Positions 9,247 through 19,237 of a DNA stretch of 64,000 bases are shown piece after piece. Both the position numbers and the translations under genes were made by a program. Each line of letters starts with the position of its first letter. The first letter of the stretch is position 1. The stretch lies in the NCBI RefSeq assembly GCF_004362145.1, contig NZ_SNXC01000015.1, forward strand, positions 252,991 to 316,990. Direction: 5' to 3'. The notes beneath the pieces are model-generated. The model was not told the origin of the DNA and searched no databases. It saw nothing but the letters and a program-made list of their open reading frames with translations. This DNA comes from Marinomonas balearica (GTDB lineage Bacteria; Pseudomonadota; Gammaproteobacteria; Pseudomonadales; Marinomonadaceae).

Positions 9247-9687
9247 ATGAGTATACTGACCCGAATGATTAAAGGCTGTAGGATAAAACTATGCTTAATG
9301 GTGTTTGGCTGCTCGCTGTTTGCATCATTAGCATCCGTTGTTCATGCTGAAGACGAAGCTGGGGCTCCGATGCCTGTATATATCGAGCTGACGCCTGATT
9401 TTATCGTTAACTACTCTGCGAGTGGTGGCAAACTAAAATATATAAAGACTAAAATAAGTTTGCGTTCTAGTTCTGATATGGCAGGTGCGATAGAAGGGAA
9501 TATGCCGCTTGTTCGTGATGCTATTGTGATGTTTTTGAGTTCAAGAAGCCAAGAGCAAGTTTCCGGGGCGCTTGCCCGTGAGGAAACGAGGGGAGAAGCT
9601 GCCGTTGCAGTCAACGAGGCACTAAAAAATGAAACAGGGTTAGAACCCGTCAAAGACGTTTTATTTGCGAGCTTCGTAACACAGTAG
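9247..9687 (+). CDS. FliL-like flagellar basal-body-associated protein
   Basis: A 146-residue protein with an N-terminal signal/anchor (hydrophobic residues about 14-32, ending VVHAE). The FliL-type domain reads YIELTPDFIVNY, KYIKTKISLRS, then PLVRDAIVMFLSSRS and a C-terminal EPVKDVLFASFVTQ, matching the family's ending of a strand that finishes F.TQ. FliL proteins surround stators and support torque. This copy is outside any flagellar operon, like the stand-alone FliL-like genes known in gammaproteobacteria, so a flagellar role is inferred. The SD AGGAG is strong. Confidence 0.78.
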   Translation: MSILTRMIKGCRIKLCLMVFGCSLFASLASVVHAEDEAGAPMPVYIELTPDFIVNYSASGGKLKYIKTKISLRSSSDMAGAIEGNMPLVRDAIVMFLSSRSQEQVSGALAREETRGEAAVAVNEALKNETGLEPVKDVLFASFVTQ

Positions 9688-9703
9688 CAGTTCTTCTTTT
9701 AGC

Positions 9704-9736
9704 GAGTGCGAATGTTTTTGGATAAACTTCGCACTC
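9704..9736. terminator. inverted repeat between fliL-like gene and yggX
   Basis: GAGTGCGAA at 9704-9712 pairs perfectly with TTCGCACTC at 9728-9736 around a 15-nt loop. It lies between two convergent genes. There is no T-run, so it is a possible bidirectional terminator only. Confidence 0.45.
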
Positions 9737-9768
9737 CTATTGTTGTATATCGCTTGAGCTGTACCGAT

Positions 9769-10050
9769 CTAGAGCTCTTGAATATCATCAGGACTTACAT
9801 AGCCCTGAAGTTGATCTGTCTTTTCATTATTAAAAAACTTTTCCATTTGTTCTATTAAGTAGCTTCGTGTAGCGGGCTCCATCAGATTTAAATGCTTTTC
9901 ATTAATGATCATTGTCTGAAGCGATTGCCATTCAATCCAAGCTTGTTTTGACACACTTTCGAGTATTTCCTGGCCTTTTTTGCCCGGCAGAGGCGCGCGC
10001 TGCAAACCTTCTAATTCTTTTTGATACTTTTTACAAAAGACCGTAGTCAT
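9769..10050 (-). CDS. yggX: YggX family Fe(2+)-trafficking protein
   Basis: A small cytosolic protein linked to iron handling and protection of Fe-S clusters from oxidation. The start is the ATG at 10050, giving [16 protein letters not shown] with the conserved Cys6, as in E. coli YggX. The open frame reaches a TTG at 10062, but that would place the GGAG Shine-Dalgarno inside the coding region. The block [20 protein letters not shown] is diagnostic, and the 93 residues fit the family. In many genomes yggX follows mutY; here mutY is not adjacent. Confidence 0.93.
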   Translation of the reverse strand: MTTVFCKKYQKELEGLQRAPLPGKKGQEILESVSKQAWIEWQSLQTMIINEKHLNLMEPATRSYLIEQMEKFFNNEKTDQLQGYVSPDDIQEL

Positions 10051-10277
10051 CAGTTTCTCCAAATTAAATTTTTATACCAGTGTAACAGACTCTCAAGGCT
10101 TTTTTTGCGTGAAAGGCAAAGGACGAAAGGTTGAAATAATTATAACTTTTAAAAATGAGTCGCTTTAACTAATATTTATTATTGAAACATCGTTTCCAAA
10201 ATAAAAATACATTGCATCATTTATTTTTGGTTCTGATTTTGGTCGAAATAAATGATAAAAACGAAGTGGAGAAAGGA

Positions 10278-11816
10278 ATGAACCGGTATCACTATTTAAT
10301 GAGAAGTACAGCGATTGCTTCTGGTCTATTAATTGGAGCTGAGGTGAATGCGGCTAAGGATCTGTCTTGGGAAAAAGCGGACCTTCATGAAGTTGCGATT
10401 ATGATGAGCGAGCCTATGATGCGAGTCGATGGAAGCTATCATGAGTTGTTAGATGCTTACTATCTTAAACCTGTGTATGGGGCGAATAACACCGTAATGG
10501 CGCCATTGGAGGATATTTTAGATGAGCTTAATGGTTTTTACGTCACGAATGGCAACCAAGTTAAAATCGAACTGAATGGGCGTATCGTGGAAATGTCGCT
10601 TGGTTCCCAAATTGCTTTGGTCAATGAAAATACGGTAGAAATGCCCATCACACCTCAGAAATTTGATGATGCCCTGTATCTTCCATTTAAATTTGTGTTT
10701 GAGCAACTAGGCGCAAAATACAGTTGGAACAAAAAAAGGGAGCGAGCAGTTGCCACTTTGTTGCGTCCTAAAGGATCCATGTTTAAGTCTGAAAAAGGTC
10801 CTATCTCGCTAAAAACGATCTATAAAAAAGACGATGGGTGGTTTGTAAGCGCTGAAGCCAAACAGGTAGCTGAAGCGATGTTAAGAAACCAAAATACAGA
10901 TGGAGGTTGGTTTAAAGTCGGAAGCTCTGCGAGCCTAGCGCAGGTTTATAACCGCGATACGTTTCCAATGTATCGACAAAAGTCGACGATCGACAATGAT
11001 GCAACCTATGTCCAAATTACCACACTCGCTAAGGTTTATGGACATACACAAGATGAACGTTACAAAGAGAGTGCTTTAAGAGGAATCGAATATCTGATTA
11101 ATGGTCAGCTGAACAACGGTGGTTGGCCTCAATTCTTCCCGGAAACACGAGGCTATCATAAACACATTACCTTTAATGATGATGCCATATCCAACACTCT
11201 TACAGTATTAAGAGACGTTGCTAGCCAAAAAGGCGGTTATAAGTTTATTTCAGATACAATGGCGAGTGCGGCAAAAGAGGCCGTTGAAAAGGGCATTGCA
11301 TTAATACTGGACCGACAGGTGGTCGTAAATGGTAAAAAGACAGGTTGGTGTGCCCAATATCATTATCAAACACTAGAATGTGAAAAAGGCCGCTCGTATG
11401 AGCTGGCAGCCATCAGTGGTGGTGAAAGCGTTAAAGTGGTGAAGTTCCTAATGTCAATTGAAAACCCTTCTCAAGATGTTATTAATGCGGTCCACGATGC
11501 CGTCGCATTCTTACAAAGCCAAAGCATAAAAGATAAAAAATTGGTAAAAGTGAAGGATCCAACGCTTGAGTTTGGGGTTGATCGCGTTGTGATTGATAAG
11601 AAAGGCGCTGTTTCTTGGCCTCGTTTCATTGACAGCACAACGCTTGAGCCATTGTTCTCAAATCGACAAGGTGACCGTTTGAATCGTTTTGATGATATAA
11701 GCTATGAGCGAAGCGTGAAATACAGTTGGTTAGTTACCTCTCCAAATAAACTCATCAATGAACTTTACCCTAAATGGCAAAAGAACTATGCCTCTACAAT
11801 GCATGTGAGTTTATAG
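10278..11816 (+). CDS. secreted pectate lyase, PL10 family, with N-terminal stalk-like domain
   Basis: A 512-residue protein from the ATG at 10278, which has a good SD (GGAG and AGGA just upstream); the frame reaches back to a weak TTG at 10182. A signal peptide ends near VNAA. Residues about 40-165 resemble the copper-amine-oxidase-N/stalk fold (PLEDILDELNG, LYLPFKFVFEQLGAKYSW). The rest is a PL10 alpha/alpha-toroid lyase with NTDGGWFKVG, DNDATYVQITTLAKVYG, NGGWPQFFP and HITFNDDAISNTL, the blocks expected around the catalytic cleft. It would cleave polygalacturonate by beta-elimination outside the cytoplasm, pointing to use of plant or algal pectin. No other pectin genes are adjacent. Confidence 0.88.
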   Translation: MNRYHYLMRSTAIASGLLIGAEVNAAKDLSWEKADLHEVAIMMSEPMMRVDGSYHELLDAYYLKPVYGANNTVMAPLEDILDELNGFYVTNGNQVKIELNGRIVEMSLGSQIALVNENTVEMPITPQKFDDALYLPFKFVFEQLGAKYSWNKKRERAVATLLRPKGSMFKSEKGPISLKTIYKKDDGWFVSAEAKQVAEAMLRNQNTDGGWFKVGSSASLAQVYNRDTFPMYRQKSTIDNDATYVQITTLAKVYGHTQDERYKESALRGIEYLINGQLNNGGWPQFFPETRGYHKHITFNDDAISNTLTVLRDVASQKGGYKFISDTMASAAKEAVEKGIALILDRQVVVNGKKTGWCAQYHYQTLECEKGRSYELAAISGGESVKVVKFLMSIENPSQDVINAVHDAVAFLQSQSIKDKKLVKVKDPTLEFGVDRVVIDKKGAVSWPRFIDSTTLEPLFSNRQGDRLNRFDDISYERSVKYSWLVTSPNKLINELYPKWQKNYASTMHVSL

Positions 11817-11827
11817 CTCCAGTTGAA

Positions 11828-11861
11828 AAATGAGAGAGAAGAATGGTTCCCTCTCTCATTT
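11828..11861 (+). terminator. terminator of the pectate lyase gene
   Basis: AAATGAGAGAG and CTCTCTCATTT pair perfectly (11 bp) around a 12-nt loop, beginning 12 nt after the stop codon. A short T stretch follows. Position supports a transcription end for the lyase. Confidence 0.65.
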
Positions 11862-12030
11862 CATCTGTCACTATTCCTCGTACTTCATGAATACAAATGC
11901 TGTACCACTCAATACTTACTTCGCTTGTCATACATACACGCACATGTTCGAGTGGTATTATTTGGTTAAAGGTTAACCATTTTTACTGGTGATCGTGCAA
12001 GTAAACTAATTGGATTCAGTGAGGGATAGA

Positions 12031-12666
12031 ATGAAAATTGCGGTTTTAGGCTCAACCGGATTTGTTGGACAAGCGGTCTTAGAGCGAGCATTAGCCGCAG
12101 GGTTCGACGTAAAAGTGCTGGTAAGAACGCCTGAAAAATTGAAAAACAGAGCAAGTAATCTTGAAGTGATTCAAGGCACACTCGAAGACGCGGATAAAGT
12201 AGCGGAAACATTGGAAGGTTGTGTTGCAGTGGTGAGTGCTGCTGGAGGTGTGAAAGGGTCAGACCAATACAAAGCGTTTGAAACTATTACTCATATTCTG
12301 GTTGCTGAGATGAAGAAAGCAGGGATCAAAAAACTGGTTAGCATTAACGGCTCTGGCACTATTTTACCTAATGAATATGTTGGTATTAAGCGTAAAATCT
12401 TAAGCACAATGGTCGGCATCTTCCTTAAGCATATGAAAGACGCCAAGGTCGCTGAAATGGATATTTTGCTAAAAGAAAAAGAAATTGATTGGGTCAGTGT
12501 CAGAGCCAATTTAATATTAAAGAAACCGCTTGTTGGTCATGTTTTGGCGGATGATCAAAAGATGCCAGGAAACTCGATTACATTGCCTGATCTGGCCAAG
12601 TTTATGGTTGATCAGGTAAATAGCGATACTTGGGTTCATAAAGCGCCATTTGTTTCGATCGCCTAG
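12031..12666 (+). CDS. NAD(P)-binding NmrA/SDR-like oxidoreductase
   Basis: A 211-residue Rossmann protein starting at the ATG at 12031 (SD GAGGGA just upstream; a TTG at 12010 in frame is unlikely). The dinucleotide loop GSTGFVGQAV lies at residues 7-16. Further blocks are VLVRTPEKL, VIQGTLEDADKVAETLEGCVAVVSAAGG and KKLVSINGSGT, as in the NAD(P)H-binding family of atypical short-chain reductases (YwnB/YtfG-like). The substrate is unknown. It stands alone between the pectate lyase gene and the hut cluster. Confidence 0.8.
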   Translation: MKIAVLGSTGFVGQAVLERALAAGFDVKVLVRTPEKLKNRASNLEVIQGTLEDADKVAETLEGCVAVVSAAGGVKGSDQYKAFETITHILVAEMKKAGIKKLVSINGSGTILPNEYVGIKRKILSTMVGIFLKHMKDAKVAEMDILLKEKEIDWVSVRANLILKKPLVGHVLADDQKMPGNSITLPDLAKFMVDQVNSDTWVHKAPFVSIA

Positions 12667-12748
12667 AAAATCACAGTACGGAGTTTCTCTGGCGACTTGT
12701 ATGTTAGACGCCAGTTTCTAAGTTGAGTGACTGAAGCAGTATGTTCTC

Positions 12749-13600
12749 CTATTTATTCAGGCTTACTGCCAAGCAACTCTCAATCAACTCTTTGAGCTGC
12801 TGTTTTATAAACGGTAGCTTGTCTTCGTCTAATAGGTAGTGCCCCTCTTTTTGAGCCTTTTCATTTAGGTAGGTCGCCTGAGAAAGTTCCAATTGAATGG
12901 CATGAACCCCAGTATTTGGCTGACCAAATTGACGGGTGATGTAGCCTCCTTTGAAGCGTCCATTGAGTACTTGAGTGTAATTGGGTCGTAGTACTTGGGT
13001 GACGACATTAGCAATCAAATCAGCGCAGGATTGCCCTTCGTTAGTGCCCCAATTAAAGTCCGGTAATACTCCATCAAACAGCATAGGAACTTCTGCAGCA
13101 ATACTGTGGGCGTCGAATAGAATAGCGTAACCGAACTTCTCTTTTAGACGCTTCAGTTCTTGCTCAATGGTGTTGTGATATGGTTTCCAGATTAGCTCTT
13201 TGTATGTGGATTTTTGCGAATCATCTGGCGCTTTATTTGGCTCAAAAACCGGAGCGTCTTCAAATAGAATGTCAGGGAAGAGCCCAGTCGTTTTGGTTTG
13301 ATAGAGTGGTTTATCGTCGTACGGGCGGTTTAAATCGATGACATAGCGTGAATAATTCGCTTTGATGCAACCGACTCCTAACGTTTCCAAAAAGTCGTAT
13401 AACTCGGGGATATACCAATCGGTGTCGGGAAGTTTTCGTGCTTGTTCTGTTAAGCCGGCTTCGACTTCAGATGTTAGCGCTAGGCCAGAGTGAGGCATAC
13501 TGACTAAGATTGGAGTGTCGCTTTGGTGGAATTCAAATGCAGGTACATTAAGATTCGGCTGCTGACCTTTTTGTATTATTTGATCGTTTTTTGATGTCAT
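12749..13600 (-). CDS. hutG: N-formylglutamate deformylase
   Basis: The last step of the five-step histidine pathway: N-formyl-L-glutamate to glutamate plus formate. 283 residues from the ATG at 13600 (the frame extends to a TTG at 13615; GGAA precedes the ATG). Metal-binding motifs of the amidohydrolase family are visible: SMPHSG near 33-38, LFDAHSIAAEVP in the middle and IQLELSQATYL toward the end. It is the last gene of the hutU-hutH-hutI-hutG run, 36 nt after hutI. Its product type matches HutF in the same cluster, because HutF makes N-formylglutamate. Confidence 0.92.
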   Translation of the reverse strand: MTSKNDQIIQKGQQPNLNVPAFEFHQSDTPILVSMPHSGLALTSEVEAGLTEQARKLPDTDWYIPELYDFLETLGVGCIKANYSRYVIDLNRPYDDKPLYQTKTTGLFPDILFEDAPVFEPNKAPDDSQKSTYKELIWKPYHNTIEQELKRLKEKFGYAILFDAHSIAAEVPMLFDGVLPDFNWGTNEGQSCADLIANVVTQVLRPNYTQVLNGRFKGGYITRQFGQPNTGVHAIQLELSQATYLNEKAQKEGHYLLDEDKLPFIKQQLKELIESCLAVSLNK

Positions 13601-13636
13601 AGTCTGTCGTTCCAAAATGGATAGGATGCGTCAATG

Positions 13637-14866
13637 TTAGCTGATAATACCGTTATAAACTCGATGCTTAACAAGATTTCCACCTAGCCAATAACTTAGC
13701 TCCGCGGGTGATTCTATCTGCCAATGGACGAAGTTTGCCTGTTTTCCTATTTCTATCGATCCAACTTGATTGTCTATACCGAGTGCTTTTGCCGCATGGA
13801 TCGTCACGCCAGCCAGTGCTTCTTCAGGCGTCATAGCGAATAACGTGCATGCCATGTTCATCATAAGACGTAGAGACAATGCAGGCGATGTACCAGGGTT
13901 TGCGTCAGTCGCGATCGCCATCGGTACGTTGTGTTTACGAAACCAATCAATCGGCGGCTTTTTGGTTTCTTTTAATACATAGAACGCGCCCGGAAGAATG
14001 ACAGCAACGGTTTCTGATGCGGCCATTGCGATAACATCTTCCTCTGTGGCGTATTCAAGATGGTCCGCAGAGAGTGCTCTATATTTGGCGGCGAGGCTTG
14101 AGCCTCCAAGTGACGAGAGCTGTTCTGCGTGGAGCTTAACAGGTAAACCTAATGACTCTGCGCATTCAAAATAGCGTGTTACTTGAGCAGGAGAAAAACC
14201 AATGCCTTCACAAAAAGCATCGACAGCATCGGCCAAACCGAGTTTTGCAACTTCCGGTAATACTTCTTCGCATAGATAATCTATGTATTCGTCTGCATTG
14301 TCTTTAAATTCAGGAGGAAGTGCGTGTGCTGCGAGACAGGTGGTTTTCACATCCACAGCGTTTGAGCTTGCTAGCGATCTTGCTGCTTGAAGCATAGCGA
14401 CTTCACTTGATGTATTCAGGCCATAACCTGATTTAATCTCTACGCTGGTGACACCATCGGCCATTAAACTTTCTAATCGGCGTTGAGCCGATTGAGTCAG
14501 TTGCGACAGGGTTGCGTTTCGCGTGTCTCTGACAGAAGAAACGATACCGCCGCCGGCTTTGGCAATGTCTTCATAGTTTGCGCCGTTTAGGCGCATTTCA
14601 AACTCGTTCGCTCTGTTACCACCAAAAACGATGTGGGTATGGCAATCCACGAGACCGGGCGTAATCCATCCACCTTTTAGATCCATTTCTTGATCGGCTT
14701 GGTAATTTGGTAAATCAGAGCGCTCGCCAACCCAATCAATCTTGCCATCCAATACCGCCATCGCTGCGTCTTCGATTACAGAGTATTGACCGTTTTGCAT
14801 GGTAGCGATGTTCATCCCATACCAAAGGCTGTCGCAATGACGTGAGTGGAGGGTGTTTGCAGGCAT
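13637..14866 (-). CDS. hutI: imidazolonepropionase
   Basis: Hydrolyses 4-imidazolone-5-propionate to N-formimino-L-glutamate. 409 residues from the ATG at 14866. A GTG at 14911 would add 15 residues that lie inside the intergenic hairpin, so I reject it. Metal and catalytic motifs are seen: [11 protein letters not shown] (HxH), [19 protein letters not shown] and the metal-binding Asp in [11 protein letters not shown]. It is the third gene in the hutUHIG run. A strong intergenic hairpin separates it from hutH, which may set its expression level relative to hutUH. Confidence 0.95.
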   Translation of the reverse strand: MPANTLHSRHCDSLWYGMNIATMQNGQYSVIEDAAMAVLDGKIDWVGERSDLPNYQADQEMDLKGGWITPGLVDCHTHIVFGGNRANEFEMRLNGANYEDIAKAGGGIVSSVRDTRNATLSQLTQSAQRRLESLMADGVTSVEIKSGYGLNTSSEVAMLQAARSLASSNAVDVKTTCLAAHALPPEFKDNADEYIDYLCEEVLPEVAKLGLADAVDAFCEGIGFSPAQVTRYFECAESLGLPVKLHAEQLSSLGGSSLAAKYRALSADHLEYATEEDVIAMAASETVAVILPGAFYVLKETKKPPIDWFRKHNVPMAIATDANPGTSPALSLRLMMNMACTLFAMTPEEALAGVTIHAAKALGIDNQVGSIEIGKQANFVHWQIESPAELSYWLGGNLVKHRVYNGIIS

Positions 14867-14898
14867 CTTGTGTTTCACTTCTTTGTTTTGATGATCTG

Positions 14899-14938
14899 TC
14901 CTTCCCGGCACTCCAACGTTACGGAGTACCGGGAAGGA
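14899..14938 (-). repeat. strong intergenic hairpin between hutH and hutI
   Basis: TCCTTCCCGG (14899-14908) pairs with CCGGGAAGGA (14929-14938) over 10 bp. After one mismatch the stem continues with ACTCC/GGAGT around an 8-nt loop. The stem is unusually GC-rich for this region and no T-run follows in the operon direction. It looks like an intra-operon attenuator, RNA-processing/stability element or REP-like unit rather than a full terminator. Confidence 0.7.
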
Positions 14939-14966
14939 ATTCGTGCGTATAAATACCGAGCAGTTG

Positions 14967-16499
14967 TTAAAGGCTTGGCAATAATCCTGCTGGCATTGTG
15001 TCGTTGTGTGCGGCTTCTTGGATCAAGTGGGATGCTTTTTCGATATCCATCGCAAAGTAACGATCTTTGTCATAAAAAGGAACGCGGGTTCGCAATGTTG
15101 CTTTCGCTTGTTCAAGCGTGTCAGATGTTTTTAATGGCGCGCGGAAGTCTAATCCTTGTGCCGCAGCCAAGAGCTCTACCGCCAATATACCGCGTGTATT
15201 TTCTGCCATGTCTTTCAATCGACGTGCAGCGAAGGTCGCCATAGAAACGTGATCTTCCTGATTTGCAGACGTCGGTAAGCTATCGACCGATGCAGGGTGT
15301 GCGAAGGTTTTGTTCTCACTCGCCAACGCCGCCGATGTTACTTGAGCAATCATGAAACCAGAGTTTACGCCGCCATTGTCTACTAAAAATGGCGGCAGTT
15401 TGCTTAGATTGCTGTCGATCAACAGAGCCATACGACGTTCTGATAGACTGCCGATTTCTGCAATGGCAATGGCCAGATTGTCGGCAACCATTGCGACAGG
15501 TTCCGCGTGGAAGTTACCTCCAGAAATGATGTCTCCATCCTCTGCGAATACTAATGGGTTATCGGATACGGAGTTTGCTTCTACGCACAGTACTTTGGCA
15601 GCATTTCTGATTTGCTCAAGACATGCTCCCATGACTTGTGGCTGACAACGCAGCGAGTATGGATCTTGAACCTTTTCGCAGCCTACATGAGAACCGCCAA
15701 TGTCGCTGGTTTCGCCTAAAAGGTGGCGATATGCCGCGGCAACATCAATTTGTGTTTGATGACCACGAACCTGATGGATACGATCGTCAAACGGACGTCG
15801 GCTACCTAACGCCGCTTCGACGGACAAAGAACCACAGGTGATCGCAGTGGCAAACAGGTCTTCAGCTTCAAATAAACCTTCTAACGCAAAGGCCGTCGAC
15901 GCTTGGGTGCCATTTAATAATGCGAGCCCTTCTTTTGGTGCAAGCGTTATTGGCTCTAAGCCTGCAACCGCAAGTGCTGCCTGACCCGAAATAATTTCGC
16001 CTTTATAACGTGCTTGCCCTTCTCCGAGTAAAACGGCACTCATGTGAGCAAGTGGTGCAAGGTCACCGGATGCGCCGACTGAGCCTTTTTGAGGGATGCA
16101 AGGGTAGACTTCTTTGTTTATTAAGGTAATCAGCGCTTGAATAACATACAGACGAATGCCGGAGAAACCACGCGCAAGGCTGTTTACTTTTAATGCCATG
16201 ACCATTTTCACGGTTGCGTCGTCCATTAGCTTTCCTATGCCTGCCGCATGAGAAAGAACAATACTACGTTGCAGTTCTTCGAGATCTTCTTCAGCGATGC
16301 GAGTATTAGCCAATAAACCGAACCCTGTATTAATGCCATAAACGGTGCGGTCTTCGCGAATGATATCATTGACGACTTTTGTGCTGGCTTCAATGGCCGA
16401 AAATGCGTCCTCGTCTAGAGTGATTTTTACATCGTTACGACTGATTTGACGTAAGTCGGAAAGAGTCAATTGGCCGGGTTTTAAAGTGAATTCAAACAT
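14967..16499 (-). CDS. hutH: histidine ammonia-lyase
   Basis: Deaminates L-histidine to trans-urocanate, the entry step. 510 residues, the normal length. The MIO prosthetic group forms from Ala143-Ser144-Gly145, seen in [15 protein letters not shown]. Further family blocks are YGINTGFG (Tyr54 region), [22 protein letters not shown] and NQEDHVSMA. It follows hutU by 20 nt on the same strand. Confidence 0.97.
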   Translation of the reverse strand: MFEFTLKPGQLTLSDLRQISRNDVKITLDEDAFSAIEASTKVVNDIIREDRTVYGINTGFGLLANTRIAEEDLEELQRSIVLSHAAGIGKLMDDATVKMVMALKVNSLARGFSGIRLYVIQALITLINKEVYPCIPQKGSVGASGDLAPLAHMSAVLLGEGQARYKGEIISGQAALAVAGLEPITLAPKEGLALLNGTQASTAFALEGLFEAEDLFATAITCGSLSVEAALGSRRPFDDRIHQVRGHQTQIDVAAAYRHLLGETSDIGGSHVGCEKVQDPYSLRCQPQVMGACLEQIRNAAKVLCVEANSVSDNPLVFAEDGDIISGGNFHAEPVAMVADNLAIAIAEIGSLSERRMALLIDSNLSKLPPFLVDNGGVNSGFMIAQVTSAALASENKTFAHPASVDSLPTSANQEDHVSMATFAARRLKDMAENTRGILAVELLAAAQGLDFRAPLKTSDTLEQAKATLRTRVPFYDKDRYFAMDIEKASHLIQEAAHNDTMPAGLLPSL

Positions 16500-16519
16500 A
16501 ATTAGTCTCTAACCGTTTA

Positions 16520-18190
16520 TTATTTAGTCAACATTGGTAAATGTAGGCCTTTTTCTTTCGCGCAATCGATCGCGATGTCGTAGCCTGCATCGGCGTGGCG
16601 CATAACGCCCGTCGCGGGATCGTTATTCAAAACGCGGGCAATGCGCTCAGCTGCTTCATCTGTACCGTCACATACAATGACCACTCCAGAGTGTTGAGAG
16701 AAGCCCATGCCCACTCCGCCACCGTGGTGAAGCGATACCCATGTCGCGCCTGATGCTGTGTTTAGCAACGCATTAAGTAAAGGCCAGTCCGACACTGCAT
16801 CAGAACCGTCTTTCATGCCTTCGGTTTCTCTGTTCGGGCTGGATACCGAGCCGGAATCCAAATGGTCGCGCCCAATTACGACAGGAGCCGACAACTCTCC
16901 AGTGCGCACCATTTCATTAAACGCTAAACCAAGCTTTGCGCGTAACCCAAGTCCAACCCAGCAAATACGAGCTGGCAACCCTTGAAACTGAATACGCTCA
17001 CGTGCCATTTCTAACCAGTTGTGAAGATGAGTATCGTCTGGAATAAGCTCTTTTACTTTAGCATCTGTTTTGTAAATGTCGTCCGGATCGCCGGAGAGTG
17101 CCGCCCAGCGGAACGGTCCAATGCCTCGGCAGAAGAGTGGGCGAATGTACGCTGGGACAAAGCCCGGGAAGTCGAATGCGTTTTCAACCCCTTCTTCCAT
17201 AGCCATTTGACGAATGTTATTGCCGTAATCGAAGGTTGGAACGCCCATTTGTTGGAAAGCCAGCATGGCTTCTACATGTTTGGCCATGGTTTTTTTCGCA
17301 GCGGTCACCGTTGATGCTGGGTCATTCAGGGCGCTTTCTCTGTATTCGTCCCAGCTCATACCGTGTGGAAGGTAGCCATTTAATGGATCATGAGCCGAGG
17401 TTTGGTCAGTGACCATATCAGGACGAACGCCGCGTTTAACCAATTCCGGCAATACGTCGGCTGCATTGCCACATAAAGCAATCGAAACGGCTTTGCCTTC
17501 ACTTGTATAGCGTTTAAGGCGTTCAAGAGCATCGTCTATGCTTGTCGCTTGTTCGTCTACATAGCCTGTTCGTAGACGAAAATCGATACGGCTTTGCTGA
17601 CATTCTATGTTTAGGGAACATGCGCCTGCCAATGTCGCTGCTAATGGCTGCGCGCCGCCCATACCACCAAGGCCCGCTGTTAAAATCCAACGTCCCGTTA
17701 AGCTGCCATCGTAGTGTTGGCGACCTGCTTCAACAAACGTTTCATAGGTACCTTGAACAATGCCTTGGCTGCCGATGTAAATCCAAGAGCCAGCAGTCAT
17801 CTGACCGTACATTGCTAAGCCTTTTGCGTCTAACTCGTTAAAGTGTTCCCAGTTTGCCCAATGCGGCACTAGGTTCGAGTTAGCAATGAGTACCCGAGGT
17901 GCGTTTTCATGCGTTTTGAATACGCCGACAGGTTTGCCGGATTGAACTAAAAGCGTTTCGTCTGTTTCGAGTTCTTTAAGGCTATCAACGATTTTATCGT
18001 AGCATTCCCAGTCGCGAGCCGCGCGACCGATCCCACCGTAAACGACTAACTCTTCTGGGTTTTCCGCAACGTCAGGATCTAGGTTGTTCATTAGCATGCG
18101 AAGTGGCGCTTCAGTTAACCAGCTTTTTGTATTGAGTTCTGTGCCGCGAGGCGCTCGAACTTCACCTTTACGATAACGATTTTGAGTCAT
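16520..18190 (-). CDS. hutU: urocanate hydratase
   Basis: NAD+-dependent hydration of urocanate to imidazolonepropionate. The start is the ATG at 18190 with AGAGGTAG upstream, giving 556 residues as in other urocanases; the frame runs back to 18235 but those bases include the HutC operator. Motifs are [11 protein letters not shown], the NAD-binding region, [32 protein letters not shown], and [13 protein letters not shown] [16 protein letters not shown]. It is first in the hutUHIG run and directly behind the operator at 18224-18235. Confidence 0.97.
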   Translation of the reverse strand: MTQNRYRKGEVRAPRGTELNTKSWLTEAPLRMLMNNLDPDVAENPEELVVYGGIGRAARDWECYDKIVDSLKELETDETLLVQSGKPVGVFKTHENAPRVLIANSNLVPHWANWEHFNELDAKGLAMYGQMTAGSWIYIGSQGIVQGTYETFVEAGRQHYDGSLTGRWILTAGLGGMGGAQPLAATLAGACSLNIECQQSRIDFRLRTGYVDEQATSIDDALERLKRYTSEGKAVSIALCGNAADVLPELVKRGVRPDMVTDQTSAHDPLNGYLPHGMSWDEYRESALNDPASTVTAAKKTMAKHVEAMLAFQQMGVPTFDYGNNIRQMAMEEGVENAFDFPGFVPAYIRPLFCRGIGPFRWAALSGDPDDIYKTDAKVKELIPDDTHLHNWLEMARERIQFQGLPARICWVGLGLRAKLGLAFNEMVRTGELSAPVVIGRDHLDSGSVSSPNRETEGMKDGSDAVSDWPLLNALLNTASGATWVSLHHGGGVGMGFSQHSGVVIVCDGTDEAAERIARVLNNDPATGVMRHADAGYDIAIDCAKEKGLHLPMLTK

Positions 18191-18223
18191 GATGGGACTA
18201 CCTCTAAACTTAAATATATAAAC

Positions 18224-18235
18224 ATGTATATACAA
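18224..18235. promoter_or_regulatory. HutC-type operator upstream of hutU
   Basis: ATGTATATACAA matches the perfect palindrome TTGTATATACAA near hutF at 11 of 12 positions. It lies 33 bp before the hutU ATG, where it would block transcription of hutUHIG. HutC in pseudomonads binds this kind of TGTAtaTACA site and is released by urocanate; applying that here is inference. Confidence 0.8.
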
Positions 18236-18372
18236 CTTAATTTAAACATAATGGGATTTTTCAAATCGTGCAAGCACTTTTTGAGTTCCGATGTGTGTTT
18301 CGTTTTATATGTGTTAGAGGTCTTGTGTCTTGTTCTGGGTTAATTCTTTCATATAAGAGGGTGCGATTTACC

Positions 18373-19128
18373 CTAGTTAGAAAAATGTCCAAAGAGCTGA
18401 AATCGACTGCCGGGATGCAATAATCGAGCGGTCGTAACGATTTGGTCTGATGACCAAGTACGGCGTTTAATTTGCAAACAGGGCTCGGTGGCCTCTATTT
18501 TCAGAAGCTCGCATTCTTCTTGAGTGGGTACTACAGCCTCGACGAGATGTTCGCCTTCTGTCATAGGAGCAGCCTTCATAAGATAGACATACGGTGTTTG
18601 TTTTGTGTAATCCTGACTTCCATACTCTGGGGCTAAGTGAGCATTCACTACGCGCTCTTCTAATTGAATGGGTAGGTCGTTTTCAAAGTGTAGGATTACG
18701 GAGCAAAATATCTCTTGAGTGGTTCGTATACCTAGGTTTACAGCCTCTTCCATAGTGGCTTTACGACGTTCAAGAAGGAGTTGTTCAGCGCGGTAAGTTC
18801 CACCTCTTGAAGCCACTTCTTCAGAAATATTATGCACTTCAAATAAGGCTGAGTGCGCTTTTTGCGGAGCAACAAATGTGCCTAATCCTTGTTGACGCGT
18901 TAGGATCCCTTCCGCCGTCAACTCTCTTAGTGCGCGATTGACGGTCATTCGGCTGACGCCAATTGCTGCCACCATTTCAGCTTCGGAAGGCACTCTTTGA
19001 TTTGCTTGCCACTCTCCTGAAGCAATTTTATGTGCAATGGCTTGTTTTAGGCGTGCGTAAATGGGTTGAGGCGTATCTGGAATATGAGCAAATAAATCAT
19101 TTAGTAACGGGTTGATGGTTTTAGACAC
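18373..19128 (-). CDS. hutC: histidine utilization repressor HutC (GntR family)
   Basis: 251 residues from a GTG at 19128, chosen because CAAGGA lies 7 nt upstream; the TTG at 19164 has no such site. The N-terminal winged helix reads RVPSEAEMVAAIGVSRMTVNRALREL and the wing TRQQGLGTFV. A UTRA effector domain follows from about residue 85, with the family's QLEERVVNAHLAPEY segment, which in HutC proteins responds to urocanate. It is transcribed away from hutF, sharing the intergenic region that holds the palindrome at 19201-19212, so autoregulation is likely. Confidence 0.93.
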   Translation of the reverse strand: MSKTINPLLNDLFAHIPDTPQPIYARLKQAIAHKIASGEWQANQRVPSEAEMVAAIGVSRMTVNRALRELTAEGILTRQQGLGTFVAPQKAHSALFEVHNISEEVASRGGTYRAEQLLLERRKATMEEAVNLGIRTTQEIFCSVILHFENDLPIQLEERVVNAHLAPEYGSQDYTKQTPYVYLMKAAPMTEGEHLVEAVVPTQEECELLKIEATEPCLQIKRRTWSSDQIVTTARLLHPGSRFQLFGHFSN

Positions 19129-19200
19129 GCTGTATCCTTGTAAGCCGTTTTCAGGGGAGAGCAAATTATACCCTTTACACTTTTATTTAAAAAGTTTAAC

Positions 19201-19212
19201 TTGTATATACAA
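19201..19212. promoter_or_regulatory. HutC operator in the hutC/hutF divergent region
   Basis: TTGTATATACAA is a perfect 12-bp palindrome, 25 bp upstream of the hutF ATG and 72 bp from the hutC GTG. It repeats the site before hutU almost exactly, and no other copy was seen in the window. This predicts coordinated repression of hutF, hutC and hutUHIG. Confidence 0.85.
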
Positions 19213-19237
19213 ATAAGGTTTGATTCAGGATAAATCC

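Noticed and set aside
12689-12714. CTGGCG/CGCCAG hairpin after the NmrA-like gene
   Set aside because: Only six pairs with a 14-nt loop and no T-run, so too weak to list as a terminator.
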